In this document: piece after piece, positions 50,370 to 59,522 of the stretch
How the letters are laid out: each line of letters opens with the position of its first letter
Numbering within the stretch: the first letter of the stretch is position 1
Source of the DNA: Streptomyces sp. CG4
GTDB taxonomy: Bacteria > Actinomycetota > Actinomycetes > Streptomycetales > Streptomycetaceae
Assembly (NCBI RefSeq): GCF_041080655.1
Contig: NZ_CP163525.1
Span: forward strand, 7,254,001 to 7,318,000
Reading direction: 5' to 3'
Length of the DNA: 64,000 nt
Notes under the pieces: model-generated
The model's database searches: none
Seen by the model: the letters and a program-made list of their open reading frames with translations, nothing else
What the model was told of the DNA's origin: nothing
Translations under genes and position numbers: made by a program

Positions 50370-53300
50370 TGGTCGTCGCCCTCCAAGTCGCCTTCCAGCT
50401 CCAGGTAGGTGGCGCGCAGCCGCTCCAGCGTGTCCGCGTCCGGCTCGGCCCACAGCCCCCGGTCCGCCGCCTCAAGGAGCCGCTCGGTAATACCCCGCAA
50501 GGCCCATGGGTTGGACTTCTTCATGAAGTCCCGGTTCTCCGGGTCGAAGACGTACTCCGCGCTGAGCTTCTCGTACATCCAGTCGTCGACCACGCCCGCC
50601 GTGGCGTCGTACCCGAAGAGGTAGTCGACGGTCGCCGCCATCTCGAAGGCGCCCTTGTAGCCGTGCCGGCGCATGGCCGCCATCCAGCGCGGGTTGACCA
50701 CCCGGGCCCGGAAGACGCGGTGCGTCTCCTCGCCCAGCGTGCGGGTCTTCACCTGGTCCGGTACGGCGCTGTCGCCCACGTACGCCTCGGGGTTGGCGCC
50801 GGTCAGATGCCGGACCATCGCGACCATGCCGCCGTGGTACTGGAAGTAGTCGTCGGCGTCGACGAGGTCGTGCTCGCGGGTGTCGACGTTTTTCGCGGCG
50901 ACCGCGATCCGCTTGAACGCGGTCTCCATGTCCCCGCGCGCCGCCCGCCCGTCGAGCCCGCGCCCGTAGGCGTAGCCGCCCCAGACGGCGTACACCTCGG
51001 CCAGATCCGCGTCGCTGCGCCAGTTGCGGGCGTCGATCAGCGGCAGCAGACCGGCGCCGTACGCCCCCGGCTTCGAGCCGAAGACACGGGCCGTGGCGCG
51101 CCGCCGGTCGCCGTGCTCGGCGGTGTCCTCGTCGGCGTGCGCCTTCACGAAGTTGCTCGCGGCGGGCTCGTCCAGCTCGGCCACCGCCCGTACGGCGTCG
51201 TCGATCAGCCCGACGACGTGCGGGAACGCGTCCCGGAAGAAGCCGGAGATGCGGACCGTGACGTCGATGCGCGGCCGGCCCAGCTCCGCCAGGGGCACGA
51301 CCTCGAAGCCCGTGACCCGGCGCGAGGCGTCGTCCCACACCGGACGGCAGCCCAGCAGCGCCAGGATCTCGGCGATGTCGTCACCCTGGGTGCGCATTGC
51401 GGACGTACCCCAGACCGTCAGGCCGACGGACTTCGGATACTCGCCGGTGTCCTGGAGGTACCGCTGCACCAGCGAGTCGGCGAGCGACTGGCCGACCTCC
51501 CAGCTCAGCCTGGACGGAATCGCCTTGGGGTCGACCGAGTAGAAGTTGCGGCCGGTCGGCAGGACGTTCACCAGGCCGCGCGTCGGCGAACCCGACGGAC
51601 CCGCCGGGACGTAACCACCGTCCAGGGCCCGCAGGATGTGCCCGATCTCGTCGGTGGTGCGGGCGAGCCGCGGTACGACCTCGTCGCACGCGAACTCCAG
51701 CACGGCGACGCCCTCGGGGAGTTCGGTGCCGAGCACGCCCCGCAGGACGGCGGGAACCACCGCACGGTCCCACGCCCGCGCCTCCATGCCCTCCGCGATC
51801 CGCCGGCACAACTGCTCCAGCAGGTCGATCGCGTCGGCGGCGCTACGGGACGGGCCCTCCACCAGGTCCGTCAGCTCCGCCGGCACCTTCACCGGGGCGC
51901 CCGGCTCAGCCAGCAACTCCTTCTCGTCCAGCCCGAAATGGGCGGCGAGCGAGGCCCTGAGTCCCGGCAGCGCGTTCGCCTGGCCGCCCCACACCTGCGA
52001 CGCCCGCAGCACGGCCAGCACCAGGTTCACGCGCGGCTCGCCGACCGGGCCGCCGCCCAGGATGTGCAGACCGTCCCGGATCTGCACGTCCTTGATCTCG
52101 CACAGATAGCCGTCGATGTGCATGACGAACTCGTCGAAGTCGTCCTCGTCCGGCTGCTCGTCCACATGCAGGTCGTGGTGGAGCTCGGCCGCCTTGACCA
52201 GGGTCCAGATCTGGGCGCGCACCGCCGGGGCCTTCGTCGGGTCCAGGTCGGAGACGAGCGCGTACTCGTCCAGCAGCTGCTCCAGCTTGGCCAGGTCGCC
52301 GTAGGTGTCGGCGCGGGCCATCGGCGGCACCAGATGGTCGACCACCGTGGCGTGCCCGCGCCGCTTGGCCTGGGTGCCCTCACCGGGGTCGTTGACGATG
52401 AACGGGTAGATGAGGGGGAGGTCGCCGAGGACCGCGTCCGGGGCACAACCGGCGCTCAGGCCGAGGCCCTTGCCCGGCAGCCACTCCATCGTGCCGTGCT
52501 TGCCCATGTGCACGATCGCGTCCGCGCCGAAGCTGTTCTCCAGCCACCGGTAGGCCGCCATGTAGTGGTGCGAGGGCGGCATGTCGGGGTCGTGGTAGAT
52601 CGCGATCGGGTTCTCGCCGAAGCCGCGCGGCGGCTGGATCATCACGACGACGTTCCCGAACCGCAGCGACGCCAGCACGATGTCCTCGCCGTCGACGTAC
52701 AGGCTGCCCGGCGGCTCGCCCCACGCCTCCACCATGGCGTCCCTGAGGTCCGGGTCCAGCGTCTCGAACCACGCCCGGTAGTCCGCCAGCGGCACCCGCG
52801 CGGGCGCGGCGGCCAGCTGCTCCTCGGTGAGCCACTCGACGTCATGGCCGCCGGCCGCGATCAGCCGGTGGATCAGCTCGTCGCCGCCGGAGGGGTACTC
52901 GGTGAGTCCGTACCCGGCGTCCCGGAGCGCGTCGAGCACCCGTACCGCCGACGCGGGCGTGTCCAGGCCGACCGCGTTGCCGACGCGGGAGTGCTTGGTC
53001 GGGTACGCGGTGAAGACCAGCGCGACCTTCTTCTCCGCGTTCGGCTTGTGCTTCAACTGGGCGTGGCGCAGGGCGATTCCGGCGACGCGCGCGGCCCGCT
53101 CCGGGTCGGCGATGTACACCGGGACCTCGTCGGGGCCCTGCTCCTTGAAGGAGAACGGCACGGTGATCAGCCGGCCGTCGAACTCCGGGATGGCGACCTG
53201 CATCGCCGCGTCCATGGGGGACAGGGCGGCGTCCGACTCGTCCCAGGCCTTCTTGGACGAGGTGAGACAGAGACCCTGCAGCACCGGGATGTTCAGGTCG

Positions 53301-54019
53301 GCGAGCGCCCCGATGTCCCAGGCCTCCTCGTCACCGCCCGCCGAGGCCTGCGAGGCGTGGGTGCCGCCCGCCGCGAGCACGGTGGCGACCAGCGCGTCGG
53401 ACCTCCCCAGCAGCTCGTACAGCCCGGCGTCCGCGCCGCGCAGCGAACCGCAGTACACCGGCAGGGCGTTGGCGCCCTTCGCCTCGATCGCCTCGCACAG
53501 GGTGTCCACGAAGGCGGTGTTGCCGCTCAGTTCGTGCGCGCGGTAGAAGAGCACGCCCACGGTCGGGCGGCCGTCCCGTACTGCGTAGGAGCCGTGGACG
53601 CCGTACTCCGGCATCTTCCGCGGCTCCTCGAAGCCCTCGCCGGTCAGCAGCACGGTGTCCGACAGGAACCGGGACAGCTCCAGCAGGTTCGCCGGGCCGC
53701 CCTCGACCAGGTACTTCAGCGCCTCCGCCACCACACCGGCCGGCACCGACGACTCGGCCATCAGCTCGGCGTCCGGTACGGCCTCGCCGCCCAGCAGCAC
53801 GGTCGGGATCCCGGCCGCCTTCAGCGCGGCCAGCCCCTCCTCCCAGGCGCGCTTGCCACCCAGCAGCCGTACGACGGCGAGGTCCGCGCCGTCGAGCAGC
53901 CCCGGCAGCTCCTCGGTGACGCCCACCCGGGTCGGGTTGCCGATGCGGTAGTCCGCGCCGGAGGCCCGGGCCGCCAGCAGATCCGTGTCGGCGGTCGACA
54001 ACAACAACACTGTGCTCAT
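50366..54019 (-). CDS. cobN: Cobaltochelatase large subunit
   Basis: This 1217-residue CobN/BchH-type subunit of the ATP-dependent cobaltochelatase inserts Co2+ into hydrogenobyrinic acid a,c-diamide. Long conserved text is visible, for example AVVRLLGGKRAWEEGLAALK, GNTAFVDTLCEAIEAKG, IVHMGKHGTMEWLPGKGLGL and NVLPTGRNFYSVDPKAIPSR. The C-terminal quarter has DDYFQYHGGMVAMVRHLTG. Length is as expected. ATG at 54019 overlaps the cobQ stop (ATGA). No frameshift is seen. Confidence 0.97.
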   Translation of the reverse strand: MSTVLLLSTADTDLLAARASGADYRIGNPTRVGVTEELPGLLDGADLAVVRLLGGKRAWEEGLAALKAAGIPTVLLGGEAVPDAELMAESSVPAGVVAEALKYLVEGGPANLLELSRFLSDTVLLTGEGFEEPRKMPEYGVHGSYAVRDGRPTVGVLFYRAHELSGNTAFVDTLCEAIEAKGANALPVYCGSLRGADAGLYELLGRSDALVATVLAAGGTHASQASAGGDEEAWDIGALADLNIPVLQGLCLTSSKKAWDESDAALSPMDAAMQVAIPEFDGRLITVPFSFKEQGPDEVPVYIADPERAARVAGIALRHAQLKHKPNAEKKVALVFTAYPTKHSRVGNAVGLDTPASAVRVLDALRDAGYGLTEYPSGGDELIHRLIAAGGHDVEWLTEEQLAAAPARVPLADYRAWFETLDPDLRDAMVEAWGEPPGSLYVDGEDIVLASLRFGNVVVMIQPPRGFGENPIAIYHDPDMPPSHHYMAAYRWLENSFGADAIVHMGKHGTMEWLPGKGLGLSAGCAPDAVLGDLPLIYPFIVNDPGEGTQAKRRGHATVVDHLVPPMARADTYGDLAKLEQLLDEYALVSDLDPTKAPAVRAQIWTLVKAAELHHDLHVDEQPDEDDFDEFVMHIDGYLCEIKDVQIRDGLHILGGGPVGEPRVNLVLAVLRASQVWGGQANALPGLRASLAAHFGLDEKELLAEPGAPVKVPAELTDLVEGPSRSAADAIDLLEQLCRRIAEGMEARAWDRAVVPAVLRGVLGTELPEGVAVLEFACDEVVPRLARTTDEIGHILRALDGGYVPAGPSGSPTRGLVNVLPTGRNFYSVDPKAIPSRLSWEVGQSLADSLVQRYLQDTGEYPKSVGLTVWGTSAMRTQGDDIAEILALLGCRPVWDDASRRVTGFEVVPLAELGRPRIDVTVRISGFFRDAFPHVVGLIDDAVRAVAELDEPAASNFVKAHADEDTAEHGDRRRATARVFGSKPGAYGAGLLPLIDARNWRSDADLAEVYAVWGGYAYGRGLDGRAARGDMETAFKRIAVAAKNVDTREHDLVDADDYFQYHGGMVAMVRHLTGANPEAYVGDSAVPDQVKTRTLGEETHRVFRARVVNPRWMAAMRRHGYKGAFEMAATVDYLFGYDATAGVVDDWMYEKLSAEYVFDPENRDFMKKSNPWALRGITERLLEAADRGLWAEPDADTLERLRATYLELEGDLEGDDQ

Positions 54020-55524
54020 GCAGGCGCTCCCGGGGGGATGAAAGGCAGTCCTTGCGGCGCGCCCGACTCGATGAGCCGCCACAGCGCGTCCGTGTCCGCG
54101 TGCTGTTCGATCAGGTCGCCGAGCCGGTCGAGCTGCTCCTCGCGCAGCGCGGCGAAGGAGGTGTCCGGCGCGGGCACGAAGCGGCGGCCCGCGGCGGCGG
54201 CCACCTCGCGCAGGAAGGCCCGCCGGAAGCCGTCCGACTCCAGCGAACCGTGCCAGTGGGTGCCCCAGGTCCGGCCGACCCGGCAGCCGTCGAGGAAGGG
54301 TTCTCCTCCCTCTATGGAGGCGACGCCGTGGTGGATCTCGTACCCCTCGACCCGCTCGCCGAGAGCTTCCCCTTCCGGCCGGGTCAGCATCTTCTCGCGG
54401 GCGAACCGCACCCGCACGGGCAGGATCCCCAGGCCGGCCACGTGCCCCTCGCGGCTCTCGACCTCGTCCTCGATGTGCTCGCCGAGGATCTGGAACCCGC
54501 CGCAGACGCCGAGGGTCGGGCGTCCTTCGGCGGCCCTTGTGACGAGCGCCTGCGCGAGCCCGCGCTCGCGCAGCCACTGCAGCGCACGCACCGTGCCCCG
54601 CGTGCCCGGGATCACCACCAGGTCCGCGTCCGCCAGCTCCTCCGGGCGGTCCACGAACCGCACCACGACCCCCGGTTCGGCGGCCAGCGCGTCCACGTCC
54701 GTGAAGTTGGACATCAGCGGGATCGCGCACACGGCGACGCGCAGCACGTCCTCGCCGACCGGGGGAGTGACGGCCGACTCGCGGACGGTGCCGCGCAGCG
54801 ACACCCGCAGGCCGTCCTCCTCGTCGATGCCGAGCCCGTGCCGGAAGGGGAGGACGCCAAAGGTGTGCCGCCCGGTGAGGCCGTGGAGCATCTCCAGCCC
54901 GGGCTCCAGCAGGGAGACGTCGCCGCGGAACTTGTTCACCAGGAACCCGGCGACCAACTCCTGGTCCTCGGGCGAGAGCAGGGCGACCGTGCCGAAGAAG
55001 GAGGCGAAGACGCCGCCGCGGTCGATGTCGCCGACGACGAGCACGGGCAGCCGCGCGTTCCGCGCGATCCCCATGTTCACGATGTCCGTCCGGCGCAGAT
55101 TGATCTCCGCCGGTGAACCCGCACCCTCACAGATCACCGCGTCATACGTGCCCCGCAACTCGGCCAGGCAGTCCAGCACCGTGCCGAGCAGCCGCTGCTG
55201 CCGCCCGCCGTGGTAGCCGCGCGCGCTCAGCTCGCCCACCGGCTTGCCCAGCAGCACCACCTGACTGCTCTGCTCGCCGCCGGGCTTGAGCAGCACCGGG
55301 TTCATCAGCGCGGTCGGCTCGGTCCGGCACGCCTGGGCCTGCATGGCCTGCGCCCGCCCGATCTCCGCGCCCTCGCGGGTCACGAAGGAGTTGAGCGACA
55401 TGTTCTGCGCCTTGAACGGCGCGACCTTCACGCCCTGACGCACCAGCCACCGGCAGATCCCGGCCGTCACGACGCTCTTGCCGGCGTCGGAGGTGGTCCC
55501 GGCGACGAGGAGTCCCCCGTTCAC
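54016..55524 (-). CDS. cobQ: Cobyric acid synthase
   Basis: This 502-residue glutamine-dependent amidotransferase amidates the b, d, e and g side chains. N-terminal ATP site: LLVAGTTSDAGKSVVTAGIC, then VAPFKAQNMSLNSFVT. Middle: VVGDIDRGGVFASFFGTVAL. The glutaminase domain has TLGVCGGFQILGEHI with the nucleophile Cys and VEGYEIHHG. Start GTG at 55524 overlaps the cbiB stop by GTGA. Confidence 0.96.
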   Translation of the reverse strand: MNGGLLVAGTTSDAGKSVVTAGICRWLVRQGVKVAPFKAQNMSLNSFVTREGAEIGRAQAMQAQACRTEPTALMNPVLLKPGGEQSSQVVLLGKPVGELSARGYHGGRQQRLLGTVLDCLAELRGTYDAVICEGAGSPAEINLRRTDIVNMGIARNARLPVLVVGDIDRGGVFASFFGTVALLSPEDQELVAGFLVNKFRGDVSLLEPGLEMLHGLTGRHTFGVLPFRHGLGIDEEDGLRVSLRGTVRESAVTPPVGEDVLRVAVCAIPLMSNFTDVDALAAEPGVVVRFVDRPEELADADLVVIPGTRGTVRALQWLRERGLAQALVTRAAEGRPTLGVCGGFQILGEHIEDEVESREGHVAGLGILPVRVRFAREKMLTRPEGEALGERVEGYEIHHGVASIEGGEPFLDGCRVGRTWGTHWHGSLESDGFRRAFLREVAAAAGRRFVPAPDTSFAALREEQLDRLGDLIEQHADTDALWRLIESGAPQGLPFIPPGAPA

Positions 55525-56492
55525 TTTCCACGTCCCTTCGGGCTCTTGAGGCTCTTGACGCTTGTGACGAGGAGGCGCGCGGCGACCGTGGTGCCGAGCG
55601 CGAGCAGGCCGACGCGGCGGGAGAGCCGTACCGCCCGGTCGACGTCGGTCACCCGGACCGCCCGGCCCCTGCCGCCGTTGAGGACGGGCCGGCGCTCGAC
55701 CCGGCCGCCGTAGGAGAGCGTGCCGCCCAGGCGGACGCCGAGCGCGCCCGCGAACGACGCTTCGACGGGGCCCGCGTTGGGGCTCGGGTGCCGGTGGGCG
55801 TCGGCCTGCCAGGCGCGCAGCGCACCCCGCGGGTCGGGTCCGGCCGCGGCGGCGAGTACGGCGGTCAGCCGGGCGCCCGGCCAGCCGGCCACGTCGTCGA
55901 GGCGGGCCGAGGCCCAGCCGTAGCGGCGGTAGCGCGGGGACTTGTGACCGACCATCGCGTCCAGCGTGTTGACGGCCCGGAAGCCGAGCAGCCCGGGCAC
56001 CCCGGCCACGGCTCCCCACACCAGCGCGCCCACGACGGCGTCGGAGGTGTTCTCGGCGACCGACTCGACCACGGCCCGGGCGATCCCGTCGGCGTCCAGC
56101 GCCTGCGGGTCCCGGCCGCACAGATGCGGCAGCCGCGCCCGCGCCGTCTCGACGTCCCCGCGCTCCAGGGCGCTGCCGATGGCGCGGGCCTCGCGGGCGA
56201 GCGAAGTGCCGCCGACCACCGCCCAGGTGGCGGCGGCGGTCAGCGCGACGGAGGCGGCGGGGGAGGGGCGTACGGCGCGTGCGGCCACCGTGCCGAGTGC
56301 GACGGCGCCACCGGCGCACACCACGGTGTGCAGGGCGCCCCAGCCGCGGTGGTCGTGCCACAACGCGCCGTCCACGGCAGCGGCCGCACGCCCGAACGCG
56401 GCGACCGGATGCCCGCGGCGCGGATCGCCGAGGAGCAGATCACCGAGAAGGCCGGCGGCGGCGCCGTACGCGTAACTGCGATCGGCACCCAT
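55521..56492 (-). CDS. cbiB: Adenosylcobinamide-phosphate synthase
   Basis: This 323-residue membrane enzyme joins the aminopropanol phosphate to adenosylcobyric acid. The start has GLLGDLLLGDPRRGHPVAAFG; ARAVVESVAENTSDAVVGAL, GFRAVNTLDAMVGHKSPRYR and PSPNAGPVEASFAGALGVRL follow, all family-specific. About four hydrophobic segments are seen. It is the first gene after the B12 riboswitch. No clear ribosome site precedes ATG at 56492, which may matter for riboswitch control. Confidence 0.95.
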   Translation of the reverse strand: MGADRSYAYGAAAGLLGDLLLGDPRRGHPVAAFGRAAAAVDGALWHDHRGWGALHTVVCAGGAVALGTVAARAVRPSPAASVALTAAATWAVVGGTSLAREARAIGSALERGDVETARARLPHLCGRDPQALDADGIARAVVESVAENTSDAVVGALVWGAVAGVPGLLGFRAVNTLDAMVGHKSPRYRRYGWASARLDDVAGWPGARLTAVLAAAAGPDPRGALRAWQADAHRHPSPNAGPVEASFAGALGVRLGGTLSYGGRVERRPVLNGGRGRAVRVTDVDRAVRLSRRVGLLALGTTVAARLLVTSVKSLKSPKGRGK

Positions 56493-56589
56493 CGGCTCAG
56501 CCGGCCGTAGGTACAGGAGCGGGCCTGGCAGGGGTCCTTCGGCAGCCGGGCATGGCGATCGGTGTCCTCACTCAGGGTGTCCGCGCCCT

Positions 56590-56730
56590 GGTTCGACGAG
56601 ATTCGGCGGTGAGAGTTCCTGGCTCCCGGGGGGTTCTTCCCCGGTGACAGTGGCGGGACCGCGCCGGATTCGCACCGGCTTCCTCTCCTGCCGCCGTACA
56701 TGGCGTGGGCAGTCCACCACGCGCCCGGAA
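56590..56730 (-). ncRNA. Cobalamin (B12) riboswitch
   Basis: Read leftward, the conserved core gives GGAAGCCGGTGCGAATCCGG, then CGCGGTCCCGCCACTGTCA (positions 56682 to 56643). After a variable hairpin comes the B12 box GGAGCCAGGAACTCTC (56626-56611). GGCGG before the core and CCGCC after the B12 box can form the closing stem. It ends about 100 bp before cbiB and should lower expression of the whole operon when adenosylcobalamin is plentiful. Boundaries are approximate. Confidence 0.93.
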
Positions 56731-56812
56731 CGGCCGTCAACTTGCCGTTGACCTGCACGGGGAGAGTGTGCCGATCCCCACATCGCGGGGCGCCCGTGGC
56801 CGGTGCGCACGG

Positions 56813-56851
56813 CGAAGGCTCCCCTCCGCGGCGGGCGGAGAGGAGCCTTCG
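56813..56851 (-). terminator. Terminator after the small membrane protein gene
   Basis: Arms 56813-56829 and 56835-56851 pair over 17 bp with one mismatch (CGAAGGCTCCCCTCCGC with GCGGAGAGGAGCCTTCG). It lies 54 bp beyond the stop codon and upstream of the riboswitch, separating the two transcripts. Confidence 0.8.
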
Positions 56852-56904
56852 TGAGGGTCGGTTCGCGGTGCCTGTGACGGTACCGCCCGGTTCCTGGCGG
56901 GCTG

Positions 56905-57132
56905 TCAGGCCTTGGCGACGATCAGGTAGATGCCGTACGCCACCGCCGCCGCGCAGGCGGCGAAGCAGACGTAGGCACCGGTCACGGCGAGCGTGGCGGA
57001 GCCGCCCTGCGCGGCGGCCTTCTCGCGTCGGGCCAGACCGCCCACACCGAGGGTGAACAGGGTCACCAGGGCCACGGTGAACACGAGGCTGACGCCGAAG
57101 ACGGAGCCGATGGCTGCCCAGTCGATCTTCAT
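56905..57132 (-). CDS. Small two-helix membrane protein linked to the phosphate transporter
   Basis: This 75-residue protein has two hydrophobic helices (VFGVSLVFTVALVTLFTLGV and TGAYVCFAACAAAVAYGIYL) joined by a basic loop (ARREKAAAQGG). It starts 31 bp after the stop of the PiT gene and ends before a terminator, so it is in that operon. Small partners of this kind are common next to Streptomyces pit genes; its role is unknown. Confidence 0.85.
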   Translation of the reverse strand: MKIDWAAIGSVFGVSLVFTVALVTLFTLGVGGLARREKAAAQGGSATLAVTGAYVCFAACAAAVAYGIYLIVAKA

Positions 57133-57163
57133 GATGCTTCCTTCGGTAACCGGGTGGCCGGGG

Positions 57164-58414
57164 TCAGACGGTGGCGGCCGGCGGGGCGGTCCGGGTCGTG
57201 GGCTCGGCGGGGGCCGGGGCGGCGATCGTCGCCGTCAGGTCCTCGGCGACCGTGCCGGCCGGGGGCGGGGTCACGGCGGCGATGGCGGTGGTCACCACGC
57301 CGGGCGGCTCCTCGGTCTCGGCGACGACGTTGGTGTGGTCGATGACCTCGCGGCGGGAGATCTTCCAGATCGCGGCACTGGCGGCGACGAGGAAGACCGC
57401 GACGGCGGCGGTGCCCCAGTCGCCCAGGTCCGTGACGGACTCGGCGCCCGCGCCGACCACCGCGGCGGCCGGCAGCGTGAGCACCCAGGCGACGGCCATC
57501 CGGGTCGCGGTGGACCAGCGGACCACGCCGCCCTTGCGGCCGAGGCCCGCGCCCATCACCGAACCGGAGACGACATGTGTGGTGGAGAGGGAGAAGCCCA
57601 GGTGCGAGGAGGCCAGGATGGCGGTCGCGGCGCTGGTCTGGGCGGCGAAGCCCTGGCGCGGCTCCAGGTCGGTCAGGCCCGTGCCCATGGTGCGGATGAT
57701 GCGCCAGCCGCCGATGTAGGTGCCGAGCGCGATGGCCAGGCCGGCGGAGAGGATGACCCAGACCGGCGGGTTGGAGCCGGGGGCGATGGCACCGCCCGTG
57801 ATCAGCGCGAGGGTGATGATGCCCATCGTCTTCTGGGCGTCGTTGGTGCCGTGCGCGAGGGAGACCAGGCCGGCGGAGGCGATCTGCCCGGCGCGGTACC
57901 CCTTGCGGGTGGCCTCGCCCTCGGCCTTGCCGCCGATGCCGTAGGAGAACCGGGTGGCCAGCATCGACGCGAGGCCGGCCACGACCGGAGCGGCGACCGC
58001 CGGGAGGAGCACCTTGGTGACCAGGACGTCACCGTGGACGGCGCCGAAGCCGGCGGAGGCGACGGTGGCGCCGATCAGGCCGCCCATCAGAGCGTGCGAG
58101 GAACTGGACGGCAGGCCCACCAGCCAGGTCACCAGGTTCCAGAGGATCGCGCCGACCAGGGCGGCGAAGATGACCTCGGGACGGATGCCGGTCTCGTTGA
58201 CGAGACCCTTGGAGATCGTCTTCGCGACCTCCACGGAGAGGAAGGCGCCCACCAGATTGAGGGCGGCGGACATGGCCACTGCGATCTTGGGCTTCAGAGC
58301 GCCTGTCGAGATGGTGGTGGCCATCGCGTTGGCGGTGTCGTGGAAACCGTTCGTGAAATCAAACGCGAGTGCGGTGACGACCACAATCGCGAGGATCAGC
58401 GAGAAGCTTTCCAT
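57164..58414 (-). CDS. Low-affinity inorganic phosphate transporter (PiT)
   Basis: This 416-residue polytopic transporter belongs to the PiT family. The signature FDFTNGFHDTANAMATTIST near the N-terminus and its partner GLVSLAHGTNDAQKTMGIIT in the second half are the inverted PiT repeats. GLPSSSSHALMGGLIGA lies between. The product should import metal-phosphate with protons. PHO-box-like repeats lie 33-69 bp upstream, suggesting PhoP control, as reported for a Streptomyces pit gene. The small membrane protein gene follows in the same operon. Confidence 0.96.
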   Translation of the reverse strand: MESFSLILAIVVVTALAFDFTNGFHDTANAMATTISTGALKPKIAVAMSAALNLVGAFLSVEVAKTISKGLVNETGIRPEVIFAALVGAILWNLVTWLVGLPSSSSHALMGGLIGATVASAGFGAVHGDVLVTKVLLPAVAAPVVAGLASMLATRFSYGIGGKAEGEATRKGYRAGQIASAGLVSLAHGTNDAQKTMGIITLALITGGAIAPGSNPPVWVILSAGLAIALGTYIGGWRIIRTMGTGLTDLEPRQGFAAQTSAATAILASSHLGFSLSTTHVVSGSVMGAGLGRKGGVVRWSTATRMAVAWVLTLPAAAVVGAGAESVTDLGDWGTAAVAVFLVAASAAIWKISRREVIDHTNVVAETEEPPGVVTTAIAAVTPPPAGTVAEDLTATIAAPAPAEPTTRTAPPAATV

Positions 58415-58446
58415 TTACCCAGGCAATCTTTCGAGGTCATTGGCTG

Positions 58447-58483
58447 GACGAACGTAGGCAACCTGGATGAACGGAAGGTGAAC
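58447..58483 (-). promoter_or_regulatory. PHO-box-like direct repeats upstream of the phosphate transporter
   Basis: Reading leftward: GTTCACC (58483-58477), then GTTCATC 11 bp on (58472-58466), then GTTCGTC 19 bp further (58453-58447). The first two have the 11-bp spacing of PhoP direct-repeat units (GTTCACC consensus in Streptomyces). The third is off phase by 3. Confidence 0.75.
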
Positions 58484-58568
58484 TGAGGCGGGCCTGGGGG
58501 TGTCCTGGGAGGGGGGTTGGTGTTCCGTTTCGCTCCGGTTCGACACCGGTGCCCCAGACGCCCCTTGG

Positions 58569-59333
58569 CTACCGGCTACGCGCGAAGACCCGCAGCCGGC
58601 TCTGGGACCCGTTGAAGAGATCCTGGTCACCCGGGAGCGTGCCCTCGGACTGGTACTGCCAGAACGTCCAGTAGTGCCACCCGCCCGGCAGCGCCCCCGG
58701 CTTCTTGACGCCGTGCCGGGCGATCCACAGCGGATGACTCTTCGAGAACGCGCGGCTGTTGCCGGTGCAGAGCTTCCACCACTGGCTCGTCGTGTAGATC
58801 ACCGGGCGGCGGCCGGTCCTGCGCTTGACCTCGTCGCTGAAGGACCGGATCCAGCGGACCATCCGCTTCTTGCTCAGCCCGTAGCACTTGTGCTTCTTGT
58901 TGTACGGGTTGTACTCGATGTCCAGCGCGGGCGGCAGCGTCCAGCCGTCCGCCCGCCAGCCGCCGCCGTGCCGCACGAAGTACGCGGCCTGCTTGGCGCC
59001 GGACGACTTGTCCGGCCGGGCGAAATGGTACGCGCCCCGGACCAGGCCCGCCTTGTGCGCACCGTTGTACTGCTGGGCGAAGTAGGGGTTGCGGTAGTTC
59101 GTGGACTCGGTCGCCTTCACGTAGACGAACCGCGCGCCCTTGGACCGGGAGCCCTGCCAGCCGACGCGCTTCTGGTGGGACGAGACATCGTGACCGCGGG
59201 GCTTGCTCACGGCCAGCGCCGGAGCTCCGGCCGCCGCGGCCGCGGTGCCCGCGGTGCCCGTCAGGGCGAGCGCCGCCGTGGCCGCCACGAGGACACCGGC
59301 GCGGCGACGGAAGGGTGTGCGTTCACTGGCCAT
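58569..59333 (-). CDS. Secreted GH25 muramidase
   Basis: This 254-residue secreted lysozyme-like hydrolase has a signal peptide (VLVAATAALALTGTAGTAAA). The GH25 catalytic Asp region is GHDVSSHQ near the start of the mature part. ARFVYVKATEST, VRGAYHFARP, ALDIEYNPYN with the catalytic acid pair, and IYTTSQWW complete the family barrel. There is no wall-binding domain. It cleaves the N-acetylmuramic acid linkage of peptidoglycan. It diverges from a class II aldolase gene; the shared region is 189 bp. Confidence 0.94.
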   Translation of the reverse strand: MASERTPFRRRAGVLVAATAALALTGTAGTAAAAAGAPALAVSKPRGHDVSSHQKRVGWQGSRSKGARFVYVKATESTNYRNPYFAQQYNGAHKAGLVRGAYHFARPDKSSGAKQAAYFVRHGGGWRADGWTLPPALDIEYNPYNKKHKCYGLSKKRMVRWIRSFSDEVKRRTGRRPVIYTTSQWWKLCTGNSRAFSKSHPLWIARHGVKKPGALPGGWHYWTFWQYQSEGTLPGDQDLFNGSQSRLRVFARSR

Positions 59334-59462
59334 GCGTCTCCCCAGGTCGGCGGACGCAAGATCGTCCGGCGGTCAAGGGGGACCATTGAAGGCCTGGCGA
59401 TCCCCCGAATCAGCGCCCATTTGCGGCGATTCACCGCGACTTCCGCCTTTCGGGGGTACGTA

Positions 59463-59476
59463 CTTCCGGCCGGAAG
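59463..59476. promoter_or_regulatory. 14-bp perfect palindrome in the GH25/aldolase divergent region
   Basis: CTTCCGGCCGGAAG is completely self-complementary. It lies 47-60 bp before the aldolase start. It may be an operator; it is too compact for a usual terminator. Confidence 0.3.
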
Positions 59477-59522
59477 CACCCGCCCACCCCCTGACCGCGG
59501 GCGCGGCTGGCAGGATCGCGGC

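Noticed and set aside
50363..55216. Very long rightward open frame opposite cobN, cobQ and part of the chelatase gene
   Set aside because: It is antisense to well-conserved cob genes and its text is low-complexity Arg/Gly/Val. High GC creates such open frames without stops.
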